A stretch of DNA of 64,000 bases, from the NCBI GenBank assembly GCA_964006375.1, contig OZ023266.1, positions 18,074,090 through 18,138,089 on the forward strand, in the 5' to 3' direction. How positions within the stretch are numbered: the stretch's first letter is position 1; each line of letters starts with the position of its first letter. Both the position numbers and the translations under genes were made by a program. Of the stretch, positions 1 through 11,721 are shown one piece after another. This DNA comes from Tillus elongatus. Lineage: Eukaryota > Arthropoda > Insecta > Coleoptera > Cleridae. Under the pieces are notes generated by a model. The model was not told where the DNA came from. It saw only the letters and a program-made list of their open reading frames with translations, and did not search any database.

Positions 1-476
1 AAAAAAAAGTACTCTCGTCACTGAAACATATTCCCCAATTAGTTATGATTCCCTACGATTTTTCCTGACATGATTTCGCAAAATTCGAGTCGTTTTTTAG
101 GATCGTTTTCTGTTATTTCGTGTATAATTTTCATTTTATATGGGTGAAACTTATGGCTTTTCAAAATTCTTTTAACAGAAGTACGGGAAATATTACATGC
201 CTCAGCAACGTGCTTCGTTGGCTGTTGGGGATTCACAATCATTTCAGCTAAGACCTGGACTTTTACATCTTCCATAATTTTAAGCCTCCCAGACCTTGGA
301 GCGTCTTTCATCGTACCCATTTCTTGAAATTTTGAAATTAGTTTTCATAAAAAATTTCTGCATATTTGGCGTTCCGGATAGCGTACATTGAACATACGAA
401 CAGCATCATGGTAATTTCGCTTAGCTTCGCCAAAAATAATAACCGTTTCAAATTTATCTTGTAAAGAACGAGCCAT
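1..476 (-). pseudogene. mariner-superfamily transposase relic, N-terminal half, cut by window edge
   Basis: Reading the minus strand from the ATG at 476, the frame begins MARSLQDKFETVIIFGEAK, has one in-frame TGA near 343, and continues into a helix-turn-helix DNA-binding region (HVAEACNISRTSVKRILKSH, about 172-235). The frame then breaks near 39. A shifted frame at the window edge gives ICFSDESTFF, the motif around the first catalytic Asp of this transposase type. It resembles the DD41D-type transposases at 29217 and 44865 (shared motif KFHPYK) but is clearly a different lineage. The stop, the frameshift and the edge truncation show a dead copy as far as visible. Confidence 0.75.
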
Positions 477-1621
477 TTAAAAAAAATTCGAACTAATATT
501 CTCAACACTAAATCGAGATATTAAAAAACAGTATGCAGGAACAATCAATAATGACATAATAGGTAGAGAAGTGTAGAAAATGGAGAAACCACATATGAAC
601 TAAATAGCCTCTGTCGTTCTCCAAACAACATGCAAATGTGTGCATAATTTGCTACTGATGAATAGTAGTAATCTTTTTTAGAAAAAGTGTGTTATAAACA
701 CGGGTAGTCATAACGCAGAAACCGATATTATTGATTCTTATTTGGAAAATACTGAACCAAATGTTTTCAAAACTGGAGAATGTTCTGAGCATAAAAATAC
801 CTTCAAAACGAGATATCACTCGACCCCCGTTTCCATTAAAAAAATATTCCAAAAGCGCGCGCAGCTGTCACCTTGACATCTAAAGCTCTCATTTGTATGT
901 CAATAAATGCAGACCTTGCTCATATATTATCATTTCAAATTTCATCACAATATACTGGACGGTTCAGAAAATAGAGAGGGGGGGGGGGGGGACGTACTTT
1001 AGGTCCTCACTGTATAGTTGAAAAGGCATACCGACGATATACCTAATGTGTGTGAGTGTAGCTTACATACGAGAAAGATTGTAGTAATACAATAAGGAAG
1101 GTAGGTTGGTGAGACAGACAATAAATTGTAAGCAGTTGACGAAAACTCCACAGATATCTATTAATGTTTATACGTTCAATACTTAGTATTTTGTGTCTTT
1201 ATCTAGGCGACATAAATGACAACATTTTAGATGGTCGTCGTGAATCTGCGTGTAAAGGGTATTAAGTTTATCCAAAGATGTATATACAACCTCTTTGGGT
1301 TTATCAAAGAAAGAAAAACACATCATGTCATAATAGATGAAAATGGTTGTGTAGTTTTAGTATGATTAAAACTTACTCTGTGGTTGGTATTCATAACCAA
1401 TGCAATGACCTTTGACTATCTACCTACGTATAGACCAGGCATCACCCAATGCGATGCGTTGTAATGTTTGAAACCAACATTAAATAAAATGTTTGTTTAC
1501 ATGGTCCTCGACGCCATAGGCGTCTCGAGAATTAGGATTGACATTTTCATAAATACGATTAAAATAGAATTTAAAAGATGTTTAACTACCTATACATTAT
1601 TTAAGTATACTATTAACTAAA
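477..1621. other. AT-rich spacer, no gene seen
   Basis: No convincing coding signal. It contains a poly-G run at about 977-991, followed by an A/T-rich stretch. The part just upstream of 476 may be the untranslated end of the transposon, but I could not identify its terminal repeat. Confidence 0.5.
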
Positions 1622-1665
1622 AAGTCTGGACGCAGCAAGTGCGTTATGGTAGTGAATTTTTATAG
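1622..1665 (+). repeat. MITE terminus (GGACGCAGCAAGTGCG family)
   Basis: It contains GGACGCAGCAAGTGCG followed by TTATGGTAGTGAATTTT, the terminal repeat found many times in this window. No matching opposite end is obvious nearby, so this is probably a solo or truncated copy. Confidence 0.7.
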
Positions 1666-1849
1666 AAATGATTTATCGAATAAAATGTTCGAAAGTCTCA
1701 ATGTTATAATGTTGTGATCTCGTCACAAGCGATTTTTTTCTATGCAAATTCAGTAAAAAGTGTTTTCAATAAAAATTTAAGAAAAAATTCAGAAAAAACC
1801 TTGCAGTTCTACCAGTTTTTCTAGAAATGACAACCTGATTTGTCTGCTG

Positions 1850-3490
1850 CCATGCTTTATAGATCTACAACTTGCCGGATAATTTCTTATTAATTACATC
1901 ATGTGGCAAGCATCTAGGAAAATATATACATTTTCATTGGTTACAGGATACGGCAAATAAGCCTTTAAACCTTCTTGAATAAATGTATCTAAATTTGCTC
2001 CCAAACATTTAATCATGCTTATATTTGCAGCTGCTCCATCAAAACTTACGAAACTGACGACTATTCCTGCTTGATGGATAAAACTTAAAGCCCGATTAAA
2101 TAATAGGCTTGCTTTTTCTTCATGAGAAATGACAACTAGGAAGAAATAACCCACTGGAACTTTCCAGTGGTCATTTAAAGCAACTAATAAGAAAAGCAAA
2201 ACTTCTTTAGCCACTGGAAGCTCGTTTGAATTATTCATATCCACGCCAATATCTACATTACCACAAAACTTTTTCCTGTGTACTCAACTTGACGTCTTAT
2301 GAACATTTCGTCGATGACTAGATATTTAACAAAGTATTTTGCGACCTTTTTCAGCTGCTTCTCGTCTTTTTGAATCCAAAACCACTAATGCTTCTTTGCA
2401 GAATCCAGGAACAATTTAGAAATTGATCGAAGATGTGGCAAAGATTTCATCAATTTTTCTCGAACGTAATTATAAGCTTTATTTGAATAAAAATTTAGGG
2501 TAATAACAAACAAACAACAAACACGTCTGGTGAATAGTTCCGTTGTGGACATTTTAAAAGCTGTTTAATGAGATCTATTTGTGTGGGTAAAGAGGCCTAA
2601 AATATTACAAGCAATGATATAAATTTAATAACACTCAAAAGTGAGACGTTCAGTGATGTTTCTATATTTTCCGTAAAAGCAATAGGACTTTTAAAATGCT
2701 CAATCAGCGATTTTTGGTGACAAACTCGTAAGACGTCTTTTCTGTTGGCGCAATATACTTATTTTCCTCTTTTGTTTTTTTATTACTCGTTTAACAATAG
2801 ACCATTTTTAAAGATGTTTTTGGAGTTCCTGATAAACTGAAAATATCTACAAAATAACGAAGTTTTTTCCTAAAAAATGGACGATATTTGATAAGTTTTC
2901 AGTCAACGGAGTATATATTTTTTTTAATGGTTTCTAGTATTTTTCCCTCAATTCTAAGTCCAGGCATATTAACTTACTTTTGACCTAGAGTAATGTTAGC
3001 TTTTGGTGTTAATTCAGGAGGACTGCCAAGTGCCGCACCTGTTGAACATGATAGTTCCAAGGCAGTGAGAGTTGATGATAACGATGATTTATCTCTATTT
3101 TCTTCAAAACTTTGACTGCTATTTTTATCGGGTAATTTATTAATTTTAACAATATTAAAGGTTTACAAAATAGGAAGCTAAGAAGAATTCTTCACCTTTC
3201 TTTCGCGTGAGCAAGAGCTTATTCATGCCAGAAGTAGAAGGCACTGGAGAACTTAAAACTGATGGAGACGCTGCGTTTTTAATACCCTTCTTCCACTTGG
3301 GTAATTAATAAAAGCCATTATCAAAATGCTGTGAACATAAATAAGAATATTTCGGCAGCGTATCCGATTTTCTATTTAAGGCAGCGCACCATGTTTATCC
3401 TCTTTCTTTAGTAAATGGAAACCTAAAAATAGTGCCAAACTGACGTACCGCCACTGAAAATCTCAAACAGCAATGTCCTTACGCATGCAG
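1850..3490 (-). pseudogene. P-element / THAP9-type transposase relic
   Basis: Several broken frames on the minus strand line up in the order of a P-element/THAP9 transposase. A THAP zinc-finger end (YSYLCSQHF, C-x2-H) lies near 3300-3400. ALN-type motif NFYSNKAYNYVREKL and LPHLRSIS lie near 2420-2500. VIDEMFIRRQVEYTGK lies near 2270-2330. A 116-codon frame at 1894-2244 holds SFDGAAANISM and ends at LDACHMM. The RNase-H-like core of this family carries acidic residues in these segments. After LDACHMM a TAA stop replaces the expected Lys codon, and LIRNYPASC follows in frame. Frameshifts separate the blocks, so the copy is inactive. I found no terminal inverted repeats. Confidence 0.72.
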
Positions 3491-3839
3491 AGACATCGTT
3501 GCCACATCCTCAGGTAATCTTGTACAAGCAATATACTTTTTCATCATTTTGCATAAACAAAACTCAAAACCTTTATTGCAAATCAAGGTAACACAAAAAT
3601 AAATTCTCAGTATACTTGCATACTATTCACAGACAAATACAAGCCACAACTGTCGATTAATACAAATCTATATACTTCACATGCAGCAAGATAAAGATTT
3701 TAAATTGAGTTTTCTGGTTATATTTACATAAAGAAGGCAGAAACCAAGTAATATAACGTTAGTAAATATTTACATTCATAAATAAGCCCTGATGTAAGTG
3801 TAATGTCTTAAGTAACAGAAAAGTAATAAATTTATGATT

Positions 3840-4262
3840 CTAAGCTGGTCATCATATTCGGCGATTTAAGGATGAATAGCGGCAATGCTTGAGCCACCAC
3901 CCAATCAGAGCAGAGGACCGATGTAAACATAGAGTCCCTTGAATGTTGGCTTCAAACAATTCGGCTGTGTGCCCAGTCTATTCTCTGATATATAGTCAAA
4001 GGCAATGACTATAACGTTTCGTTGACGCATGTTATGTCAAATGTCAATCAGTTTGACAACTTCATCTACATTATTATAATTATTATTCTTATTAGTATCA
4101 TTAATCATTGGCGACTTTTGACTTATTTTCAATTAAAAAGTTATATTATTGTGACTTTGAGTTTTTGTGAAGATAAACCTGATATCATTCAAGAAAGTTT
4201 TTGGTTACTTATTATCATCAATATCTTTCTTCATCATTTATTAATTCATATTTGCAAATACA
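3840..4262 (+). promoter_or_regulatory. upstream region of Prx3, with two short palindromes
   Basis: This is non-coding DNA directly 5' of the peroxiredoxin start codon. Two small inverted repeats are visible: TATAGTCA/TGACTATA at 3991-3998 and 4006-4013, and TGTCAAA/TTTGACA at 4035-4041 and 4052-4058. I do not see an obvious TATA box at a defined distance or a clear antioxidant response element. The promoter role is inferred from position only. Confidence 0.35.
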
Positions 4263-5844
4263 ATGGCCGGCTTAATAGGAAACCTTTTTAAAAGAGTAAG
4301 TAATATTTTAAATGTCATATTGTCATATCCAAATAAAGAATGGTTTAAATAATTCATACAGGTACCACAAGTTTTACCCCAAGTTGTTAGAGCAGCTCTT
4401 CCCACAGTAGGCAAAGAATCTTCAAGACATTTCTCAATATGTAAGTATTAACCTCTAGTTAGCCCAAATTTGTACTCCACTAAATATAACTTCAACAAAT
4501 CCAAATATGATTATTTGTTTCATTTCTAGCTTCCTCATTGTGTTATAAACCAAGGGTACAATTACCCGCGCCGCATTTTCAAGGAACAGCTGTTATCAAC
4601 GGTGGATTTCAGCACATAAAATTAGAAGATTACAAGGGAAAATATGTTGTCCTCTTTTTCTACCCTCTTGATTTGTGAGTAAAATCTGAATAATTAAAAG
4701 TGGGTATAACTGTTTACTTGAAAAATACATCATTCCTATCCACTAGTAATTATTAACGACTGTGAGAAAAAAATACTAAAAATTTTGCTATTTAGCATTG
4801 CTTCTAAATTTGATATCCCATGTATGTTGACTTGCTGAAAAAAACATTAATTATTGAGATTTTATGACTGGTGATGAAGCAACTGAAGTAGAGTTACTCA
4901 CTTTGAAGACTGTACGTTAAATTTGCAGATTAGCTCCCAAACGCTTTTCAAAAAACTGTTTTCAGACTCCTTCCTCCCCCCGATGCACAAACCACATAAA
5001 AAATTTCTTGTTCACACCACCGAAGGAAGTTACGGGACCAGGAGTGAATAGGGGTGCTGGACGGGGTAGGTAGTAAAAAGGAAATCTGAGCAGAAAATGC
5101 GAAGAAAACGGGCTTGAAAGCTATCTTTTTCGCATCTTGAAGCCATATCCCCCTTAAACCCTGCCTACCCTGCACAGCACCCATATTCCCCCAGGGTAAC
5201 TTCCTTGGCGGGTATGAACAAGACATTTTTCTTGTGGTTTATGCAACGAGGGTGGTTGTATGCACGCGAGAGGGGAAGGAAAATCCCCACGATGAAGCAC
5301 CAAACACCCCCCAACGCAGCCCCACACTGTCACTAGTTGAAAGGGGAGGGGTCCTTTGCCGTAGGCATTTTCCTTCTCCTCTCGTGTGCATACAACCACC
5401 CTCTGCATAAACGACAATTTTTTTGGTTCATACCCCCCCCCCCCCAAGTTACAGCACCTGGGGCAAATAGGGGTGCTGTGCGGGTAGGCAGAGTTTAATG
5501 GGGATATGGCTTTAAATAGACAGCTTTCAAGCTGTGGTTTATGCAACGAGGGTTGTTGTATGCACGCGAGAGGGGAAGGAAAATCCCCACGATGAACCAC
5601 CCAACACCGCCCCACACTGCCACAAGTTGAGGGGGGGGCTTTGGCGTAGGCATTTTCCTTCCCCTCTAGTGTGCATACAACCACCCTCTGCATAAACCAC
5701 TTTTTAGTGAATTTTCTTAAAAAAAATTCACTAATGAGGAGATCCCGACTTTTGAATTTTGAAAAAAATTCTTCAAATGAGCGCTATTTAGGACCCCCAG
5801 AACCCAAATCCGAGGTCAGTTTCAGACTTTATATGTTTATATAT

Positions 5845-5928
<84 letters not shown>

Positions 5929-8900
5929 GTGTCACACCTATAACTTAAAAAATAATGGACCGATTTTGATAAAACTTGGTGAGTACCTTCCTTTCGCAAG
6001 TGGCTTGGATAAGTTCGTTAGCCAGGAAAATCCGCCGAGGTTTTCCCGGAAAATTTTGTGTTTTCTTTCGAAAAAAATCGATTTTTTTTATATTTTCAAA
6101 ATTAACAAAGTAAGGGCAACCAAATTTCATACGCGGGTTTATATCATTATAGGCAAGTTACATACCAAAATTTAGCTCCGTAGGTTAAAGGACAAAAAAG
6201 TTACAGGCATTTAAAGAAAAATAAATTTGGGTTCTCAAAACGTCAAAATCCCGATTTTAAACGTCAAAATTGGTGAGTACCTTCTTTTCGCAAGTGGCTT
6301 GGATATGTTCGTTAGCCAGGAAAATCCGCCGAGGTTTTCCCGAAAAATTTTGTTTTCTTTCGAAAAAAAATTATATCTCCAAAATTAACAAAGTAAATTT
6401 TATACGCAGGTTTATATCATTATAGGCAAGTTACCTACCAAATTTAGCTCTGTAGGTCAAAAGACAAAAAAGTTATAGGCATTTAAACAAAAATAAATTG
6501 GGGTTTTTCACAAAACGTCAAAGTTGCGATTTAAACGTCCAAATTGGCAACATTTAGGAAAAGAACTTGAATCTAATACGGGCTATGGAAATAAAATGTC
6601 TCAAGAAGAATGTTTTACAAACCCTAATGTCTTAGTTTCAACCGTCATTGTCCTTCATTTTAATAAAATGTTTCCAGAAAATTCATTTCAAATAGACCCT
6701 TTCTCTGACGCTTGGCAGTAGTCTTAGCTATAGCTATATCAATAAAGCTCAATATATCTGTTATTATACAAGATATGAAAAAAAATTGTATATATTAATT
6801 ATAGGGTGTCTTGAGCTACATCTTAAAAAATTATTTCTACAATCACAGGGTGGCCCATAAGTCGTTGGTGATACAAATTTTCTTTTTTTTAATCAAACAC
6901 GCCTTATGTTATTGCATTTTCCATTGAAATATAATGCATGTTTGTAAGAAAAAAAATTCTGGACGCAGTAAGTGCGTTATAGTAGCGAATTTTGATCAAA
7001 TGCTTAATATTTGAATAGCTCAATTTGCTATTAACCTATAAGGTTGACCAAGAAACGAGTTTTTTTGGGAACACTATGTTTACTTTCGGAAATTTTTGTA
7101 CATTTTCAAACAATAAAGTTATTTTGATGAAACATGGCACATTGTTTTTACTATATAGATTATACTGGTAACCAAATGTGATGCCTGCTTTCTTAAAAAC
7201 AAAACACATTATTGCTATTAAAAAATACTTTAATGAAAATTCACTACCATAACGCACTTGCTGCGTCCAAAGTTTTTTACTCATACCCCCCCCCCAAGGA
7301 AGTTACTGGACCTGGGGCGAATAGGGGTGCTGTACGGGGTAGGCAGGGTTTAATGGGGATATGGCTTCAAATAGACAGCTTTCAAGCAGTTCCCTAGCAT
7401 TTTCTGCTCATATTTCCTTTTTACTACCTACCCCGCCCAGCATCCCTATTCACCCCTAGTCCCGTAGCTTCCTTGGGGGATGTGAACACGAAATTTTTCT
7501 TGTGGTTTGTGCATCCAGGGAGGGTCCTAGTAATGCTTCTGAAAACAATTTTTTTAAACACATTCGGGAGCTAATCTGCAAATTTACCGACTATACTCTT
7601 GGTTCATAAGCTGTGATTGCTTTTGGATTTAAAACTGTGTTCTATGTGTATGTAGGCCTTTTTAAAGTTGTCTAGGGCTAATTTGCGCAGCTTAGAGAAA
7701 CTTTACACCTTAAAAGAACCTAACCTTACTATGTGGACATGCAAAACAAGAATCCTACACATATTTTCAACGTGTTTGATTGCTTACAACTTGTAATTAA
7801 CAAAATCAAAATAGGAAACTGCCAAAAATAAACTTGGAATATGTTTTGTATTTCAAATTTAATACAGTATTTGGTAAAACTGTGTTTTATTGACAACCTC
7901 AGTTAACTTTGACAGCAAAGTTTCATTATTTATTTAATTCTTTTCAAATTTTCAGCACATTTGTGTGCCCTACTGAACTGATAGCATTAGATGAACGTAT
8001 TGCTGATTTTGAAAAACTGAATGCTGTGATCATTGGATGTTCCGTCGATTCACAATACTCCCATTTAGGCTGGATGAACACAGATAGAACAGTAAGTTAC
8101 TATTTTATTTACTAACAAAGAGGTCTGGGAAATAGTTTATTGAATCATTTTATAAGCATAATAAAATGAGAACTTAAGAAAGATAGGATATGTTTATAGC
8201 TTTATTCGGTAAATGTGGACTTCATGCCCTCCAGGTCACTTCACTTCAACTGCCCATCTCTAAATCCTTCCCCCCCACCGATTGTCTCTTCCCCTGACCC
8301 CTAGTTTGCTTAATGAAATGGTGGGGAAAGGAAAACCATAGTGTAATGATGTGGCCCTAGCGGGCATGAAATGCACACTTACCTTTACTCCTTTCCAGAA
8401 ACTCTGTCTATACTTTTTGTGTCTTAATAATAGCTTTGGAACATACCATCACTTTCCTTGTATCGAAATTTAAAAAAAATATGGCGTCAGCGTACACCAG
8501 TGGTACCCAAATTTTTTAAAGTTGCAAACCCGTTTCAGATACTCTCAAAATATTCACGTTCCCCCAATATCTATTTTAAAAGATAGAAATGTAGGTATTA
8601 AATTCAGTGAAATACAAAAAAAGCTTGATAAATTTGCAGATTAGCTCCTGAACGCTTTTCAAAAAACTGTTTTGGGAAACCTGCACCCCCCCCCCCCCCA
8701 TGTGCAAACCACAAAAAAAATTTCTTGTTTACACCCCCCAAGGAAGTTACGGGAGCAGGAGTCAATATGGGTGCTGGGCGGGATAGGTAGTAAAAAGGAA
8801 ACATGAGCCGAAAATGCGAAGAAAACGGGCTTGGATGCTGTCTTTTACACATCTTGAAGCCATATCCCCCTTAAACCCTGCACAGCCCCCTATTTCCCTA

Positions 8901-11721
8901 GGTGCCGTAACTTCCTTGGCGAATATGTACAAGACATTTTTCTTGTGGTTTATGCAACGAGGGTGGTTGTATTCACGCGAGAGGGGAAGAAAAATCCCCA
9001 CGACGAAGCGCCCGCCGCCCCACCCTGTCACAAGTTGAACGCGGGGGTGGGGTGGGGGGTGTGGTTGCCGTATGCATTTTTCTTCCCCCCACGTGTGCAT
9101 ACAATCTTTTGGGACGAGGGCGGGTCAATAAGTCCGTAACTTTTTGAAAGAAACAGGTTTTTTGACAAAAAAAATTTTTATTTCTCAACATAGTCTCCTT
9201 TGAGCTCTATACACTTCGTTCAACGTTTCTACAATTTTGTTACCTGTTCCAAAAAATAAGATTTGTCGAGGTCCTCAAAATAGGTATTTATTTGTGAGAT
9301 GATTTCATCATTGGAGTCAAATATCTTTCGCCGAGCCATTTCTTTAAGTTTGGAAACAAGAAACAGTCACTCGGGGCAAAATCCGGAGAATAGGGCGGAT
9401 GAGGGAGCAACTCATAGCCCAATTTATGCAATTTCACCATGGAGACTACACATGTGTGCGCCCTTGAATTGTCTTGGTGGAAAATAACTTTTCTTGGCCA
9501 AATGCGGTCGTTTTTTCTTCAAATCGCTATTGAATTGGTCCAATAAGTTGGTATAATATTTGTCATTCATTGTTCTTCACTTTCGAAGGTAATCAATGTG
9601 GATTATACCGGGTGCATCCCAAAAAACGGTCGCCATGACGTTATTGGCCTTCTTCGGCGCCGATTCGCACGGAGAAACCCACTGTTTTGACTGCTGCTTG
9701 GTCTCTGGTGTGTTTTGGTGAACCTATGTTTCGTCCACGGTTACGAAACGGCGCAAAAACTCATCCCTATTGCGGTTGAACAACGCGAAACACTCCTTCG
9801 AAGTTGCCACACGATTGCATTTGTGGTCGATTGTGAGCAAACGCAGCACCCATCTTGCGGATAGCTTTCTCATCCAAGTGATCATGCAAAATCGAAACCA
9901 CTGAGCCATGTGATATGCCTATGGCTTTCACAATCTCCCGCACTTTCAATCTCTGATCGGCCAACACCATACCGTGAATTTTTTCAATTGTTTCAGGTAT
10001 AACGACCTCAACTGGGCGTCCAGAACGTTCGGCGTCATTTGTGCTTGTACGCCCGCAACGAAATTCAGTAAACCACTTTTTTACTATGGAAATTTATGGT
10101 GCAGAGTCCCCATAGTATTTATCAAGCTTAGCCTTAGTTTGAGTTATGTTTTTTTTCTGCAAAAATAATGTTTGATGAGCACAGGAAATTCACTTTTTTC
10201 CATTTTCGTTATAACTCAGAGGTTGTTTGCTTTCAATGGCTATCTAACACAAACTAAATGATGCAGCTTGTTCAAAATTTGACAGGAGTCAACTGACAGA
10301 TGCTTGTTGACAGGAGCAGTGTTGCCCTTCCTGTGAAAAGGCGGAAAATTCAAAACGTCACGGACTTATTGACCCTCCCTCGTATGTCGACATGTACGTC
10401 TGTCTGTTAATAGGCGCAATAACTTTCAAACGAATTGAGATATCATCTTCAAATTTGCTATCCAGTTAGCACCGGACAAAGGGACGCTTTGAATTGTTTT
10501 TGGGTAAGATCGCTTCAGGGGGTAGGGGATAAATAAGAGGTGATTTGGTGAAAACTGACATTTGTTCAATAAAACTCGAGTAATATAACATTTCAAAAGT
10601 TTATGGGTACAGGAATACAAATATTTTCTTTGTGATCAAGTCGTGCGCCCTAAATTCATTCCATAAGAATGTGTTTGTGAAGAGAATAAATTATCACAGC
10701 TGTGTGGAAGTTATCATTCAATTTGCAGCACTATTTTAAACAGATCTAGCTAACATATATGTTAATTTTAATTTCTTTATTCTAGAAAGGTGGATTGGGT
10801 TTACTGAGATATCCATTACTATCTGATATAAACAAAGAGATTTCTAGAGATTATGGAGTGCTTCTAGAAACTGAAGGAGTAGCTCTAAGGGGCATGTTTA
10901 TAATTGATCCTAAAGGAACACTTAGGCATATCACAGTAAATGATTTACCCATTGGGAGATCTGTAGATGAGACATTGAGGCTGATTGAGGCACTTAGATT
11001 TGTGGAAGAACACGGTGAAGGTGAGTTAATGAAATTTATAACGTTTTTCTCAGTATATAATTTTTAAACCAGTTGAACAACTGAAAAACTAAGAAAAATG
11101 GTTTGATAGCTCGTAATAATTTAATTATGGATTTGTTCAAGTTTCTTATTAATTAATAGTGTAAGAAATAGTAATAATAACAATGCTTAATACCAAAATA
11201 AAGTAAGAAATAATGATGTTCTACATGATAAAAATCACCCTATACATTTATGTGTGTATCGGTATGATGACTCAAAAAATAATTTAGCAACTGTTAATGT
11301 GATGTTTCAGTACTAGCGACTGGTAGCTATATATCGCTTATCTCTAGTATCTTATAAAGGCAACTTGTGTTCAGATTCTCAATAAAATAACTTTGTTATG
11401 TTTGAGTAAATAATTTGGGAAGAAATGTGAAGCTTTACTGGAAAAACTGGTTTGATCGGCTTGAACTCAACCAAGCTAGTAACAAAGGAAGGTACCTTCC
11501 AAATTTATAATTTTCCCTTCGTTAATTGCTTGGTTGAGTTAGCTTGGATTTAAGAGGTGTTGATGCAAATTCAGTAGCATAACACACTTGCTGCTTCCAG
11601 ACATTTTTAATTACCTTTTACTTTGTTTTCAGTTTGTCCAGCCAATTGGAAGAAAGGTTCAAAGACAATTAAGCCTGATCCGAAAGCCTCAAGAGAATAT
11701 TTTGAGAGCGTGAACAAGTAG
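4263..11721 (+). CDS. Prx3: mitochondrial typical 2-Cys peroxiredoxin (Prx3/PRDX3 type), six exons
   Basis: The enzyme reduces hydrogen peroxide and organic peroxides in mitochondria, using thioredoxin as reductant. Exons are 4263-4295, 4362-4440, 4530-4674, 7956-8091, 10786-11020 and 11633-11721, all with GT-AG junctions and matching phases, giving 238 residues and a TAG stop. Residues 1-37 are basic with almost no acidic residues and end SRHFSI, like a matrix-targeting presequence. The core has the PxxxTxxC motif, with peroxidatic Cys90 in FTFVCPTE and Thr87, conserved Arg166, and resolving Cys211 in VCPANW. GGLG (133-136) and the C-terminal YF pair (232-233) are the features of peroxidases sensitive to over-oxidation. 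The length fits animal Prx3 (about 230-255). Introns are 66, 89, 3281, 2694 and 612 bp. The long ones are filled with repeats, including an antisense mariner in intron 4. No disabling change is seen. The mitochondrial assignment rests on the presequence and the family resemblance. Confidence 0.95.
4935..5700. repeat. GC-richer foldback-like repeat in Prx3 intron 3
   Basis: The segment holds alternating inverted blocks. 'Expanded' blocks contain GGAAGTTACGGGACC, GAATAGGGGTGCTG and a GGGTAGG motif. They are followed by inverted versions and by a CATACAACCACCCTC / GAGGGTGGTTGTATG pair (near 5250 and 5390). Poly-C runs near 5443-5455 interrupt it. Related copies lie at 7262-7580, 8636-9110, 22580-22830 and 40150-40305. 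There is no coding capacity. It is probably a non-autonomous palindromic DNA element that has rearranged. Confidence 0.65.
5700..6510. repeat. TA-core repeat copy with (TA)n inside Prx3 intron 3
   Basis: It begins with the hairpin TTTAGTGAATTTTCTT...AAATTCACTAATGAGG and continues through a conserved arm (CCCAGAACCCAAATCCGAGG). A (TA)n array lies at 5849-5924. The second arm carries TGTGTCACACC and CTTGGATAAGTTCGTTAGCC. Part of the second arm is duplicated after about 6270. Confidence 0.75.
5849..5924. repeat. (TA)n microsatellite
   Basis: Pure AT dinucleotide array forming the core of the surrounding TA-core repeat. Confidence 0.95.
6740..7275. repeat. composite repeat with a complete MITE (6958-7272)
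   Basis: The MITE starts at GGACGCAGTAAGTGCG (6960) and ends in its reverse complement CGCACTTGCTGCGTCC (7254-7269), about 315 bp in all. The preceding sequence holds CAGGGTGGCCCATAAGTCG at 6846 and continues to the MITE. The same composite occurs in reverse orientation at 58040-58620. Confidence 0.75.
7262..7580. repeat. second copy of the GC-richer foldback-like repeat
   Basis: It runs in the opposite orientation to the copy at 8636. A poly-C run is followed by AAGGAAGTTACTGGACC, the block pair around 7340-7440, and an end at GGGAGCTAATCTGCAAAT (compare GCAGATTAGCTCC at 4926 and 8637). Confidence 0.7.
8497..8575. repeat. possible hAT terminus
   Basis: CAGTGGTACCCAAATTTTTTAAAG resembles the ends of Charlie-like hAT elements, which start CAGTGGTTCCCAAAC. 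No matching opposite end was recognised, so the call rests on one end only. Confidence 0.35.
8636..9110. repeat. third copy of the GC-richer foldback-like repeat (intron 4)
   Basis: It starts GCAGATTAGCTCCTGAACGC and has a poly-C run, the GGAAGTTACGGGAGCAGG block, an inverted block and a GAGGGTGGTTGTAT block. It abuts the mariner element at 9113. Confidence 0.7.
9113..10384 (-). mobile_element. mariner element (DD34D type) in Prx3 intron 4, antisense
   Basis: The element is bounded by imperfect terminal inverted repeats: GAGGGCGGGTCAATAAGTCC on the left (9117) and its counterpart, read in reverse, GAGGGAGGGTCAATAAGTCC on the right (ending near 10383). It is about 1.27 kb, the usual size of a mariner. 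The right end is followed by TA; the left flank has decayed. It sits in the last long intron of Prx3 with its transposase opposite to the host gene. Confidence 0.88.
9178..10203 (-). pseudogene. mariner transposase, frameshifted
   Basis: The frame starts at the ATG at 10203 ([14 protein letters not shown]) and ends at the TAA at 9178, equal to about 342 codons, normal for a mariner. Recognisable motifs in order are: GRPVEVV-like segment, [20 protein letters not shown] (helix-turn-helix), ARWVLRLLT, the first Asp in FVTVDET, WVSPC-like segment, the second Asp in HQDN, and [13 protein letters not shown] with the third Asp. Several frameshifts (near 10160, 9850 and 9700) and a stop near 9220 interrupt it. 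The DDD residues are still recognisable but the protein cannot be made from this copy. Confidence 0.85.
11565..11605 (-). repeat. MITE terminus in Prx3 intron 5
   Basis: AAATTCAGTAGCATAACACACTTGCTGC is a diverged, reverse-oriented end of the GGACGCAGCAAGTGCG family. Confidence 0.55.

Noticed and set aside
4022..4291. 89-codon ORF overlapping the Prx3 start
   Set aside because: It is in another frame, rich in Ile and Leu from AT-rich sequence, and overlaps exon 1 and the upstream region of a clear gene. No domain.
5154..5693. 179-codon minus ORF in Prx3 intron 3
   Set aside because: Its internal sequence repeats (QRVVVCT..., [11 protein letters not shown]) follow the DNA repeat blocks of the foldback-like element. 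It is open by composition, not by selection.
5843..6175. ORFs made of Tyr-Ile repeats, here and at the other TA arrays
   Set aside because: (TA)n translates as YIYI in all frames without stops, so these long ORFs are artefacts of microsatellites.
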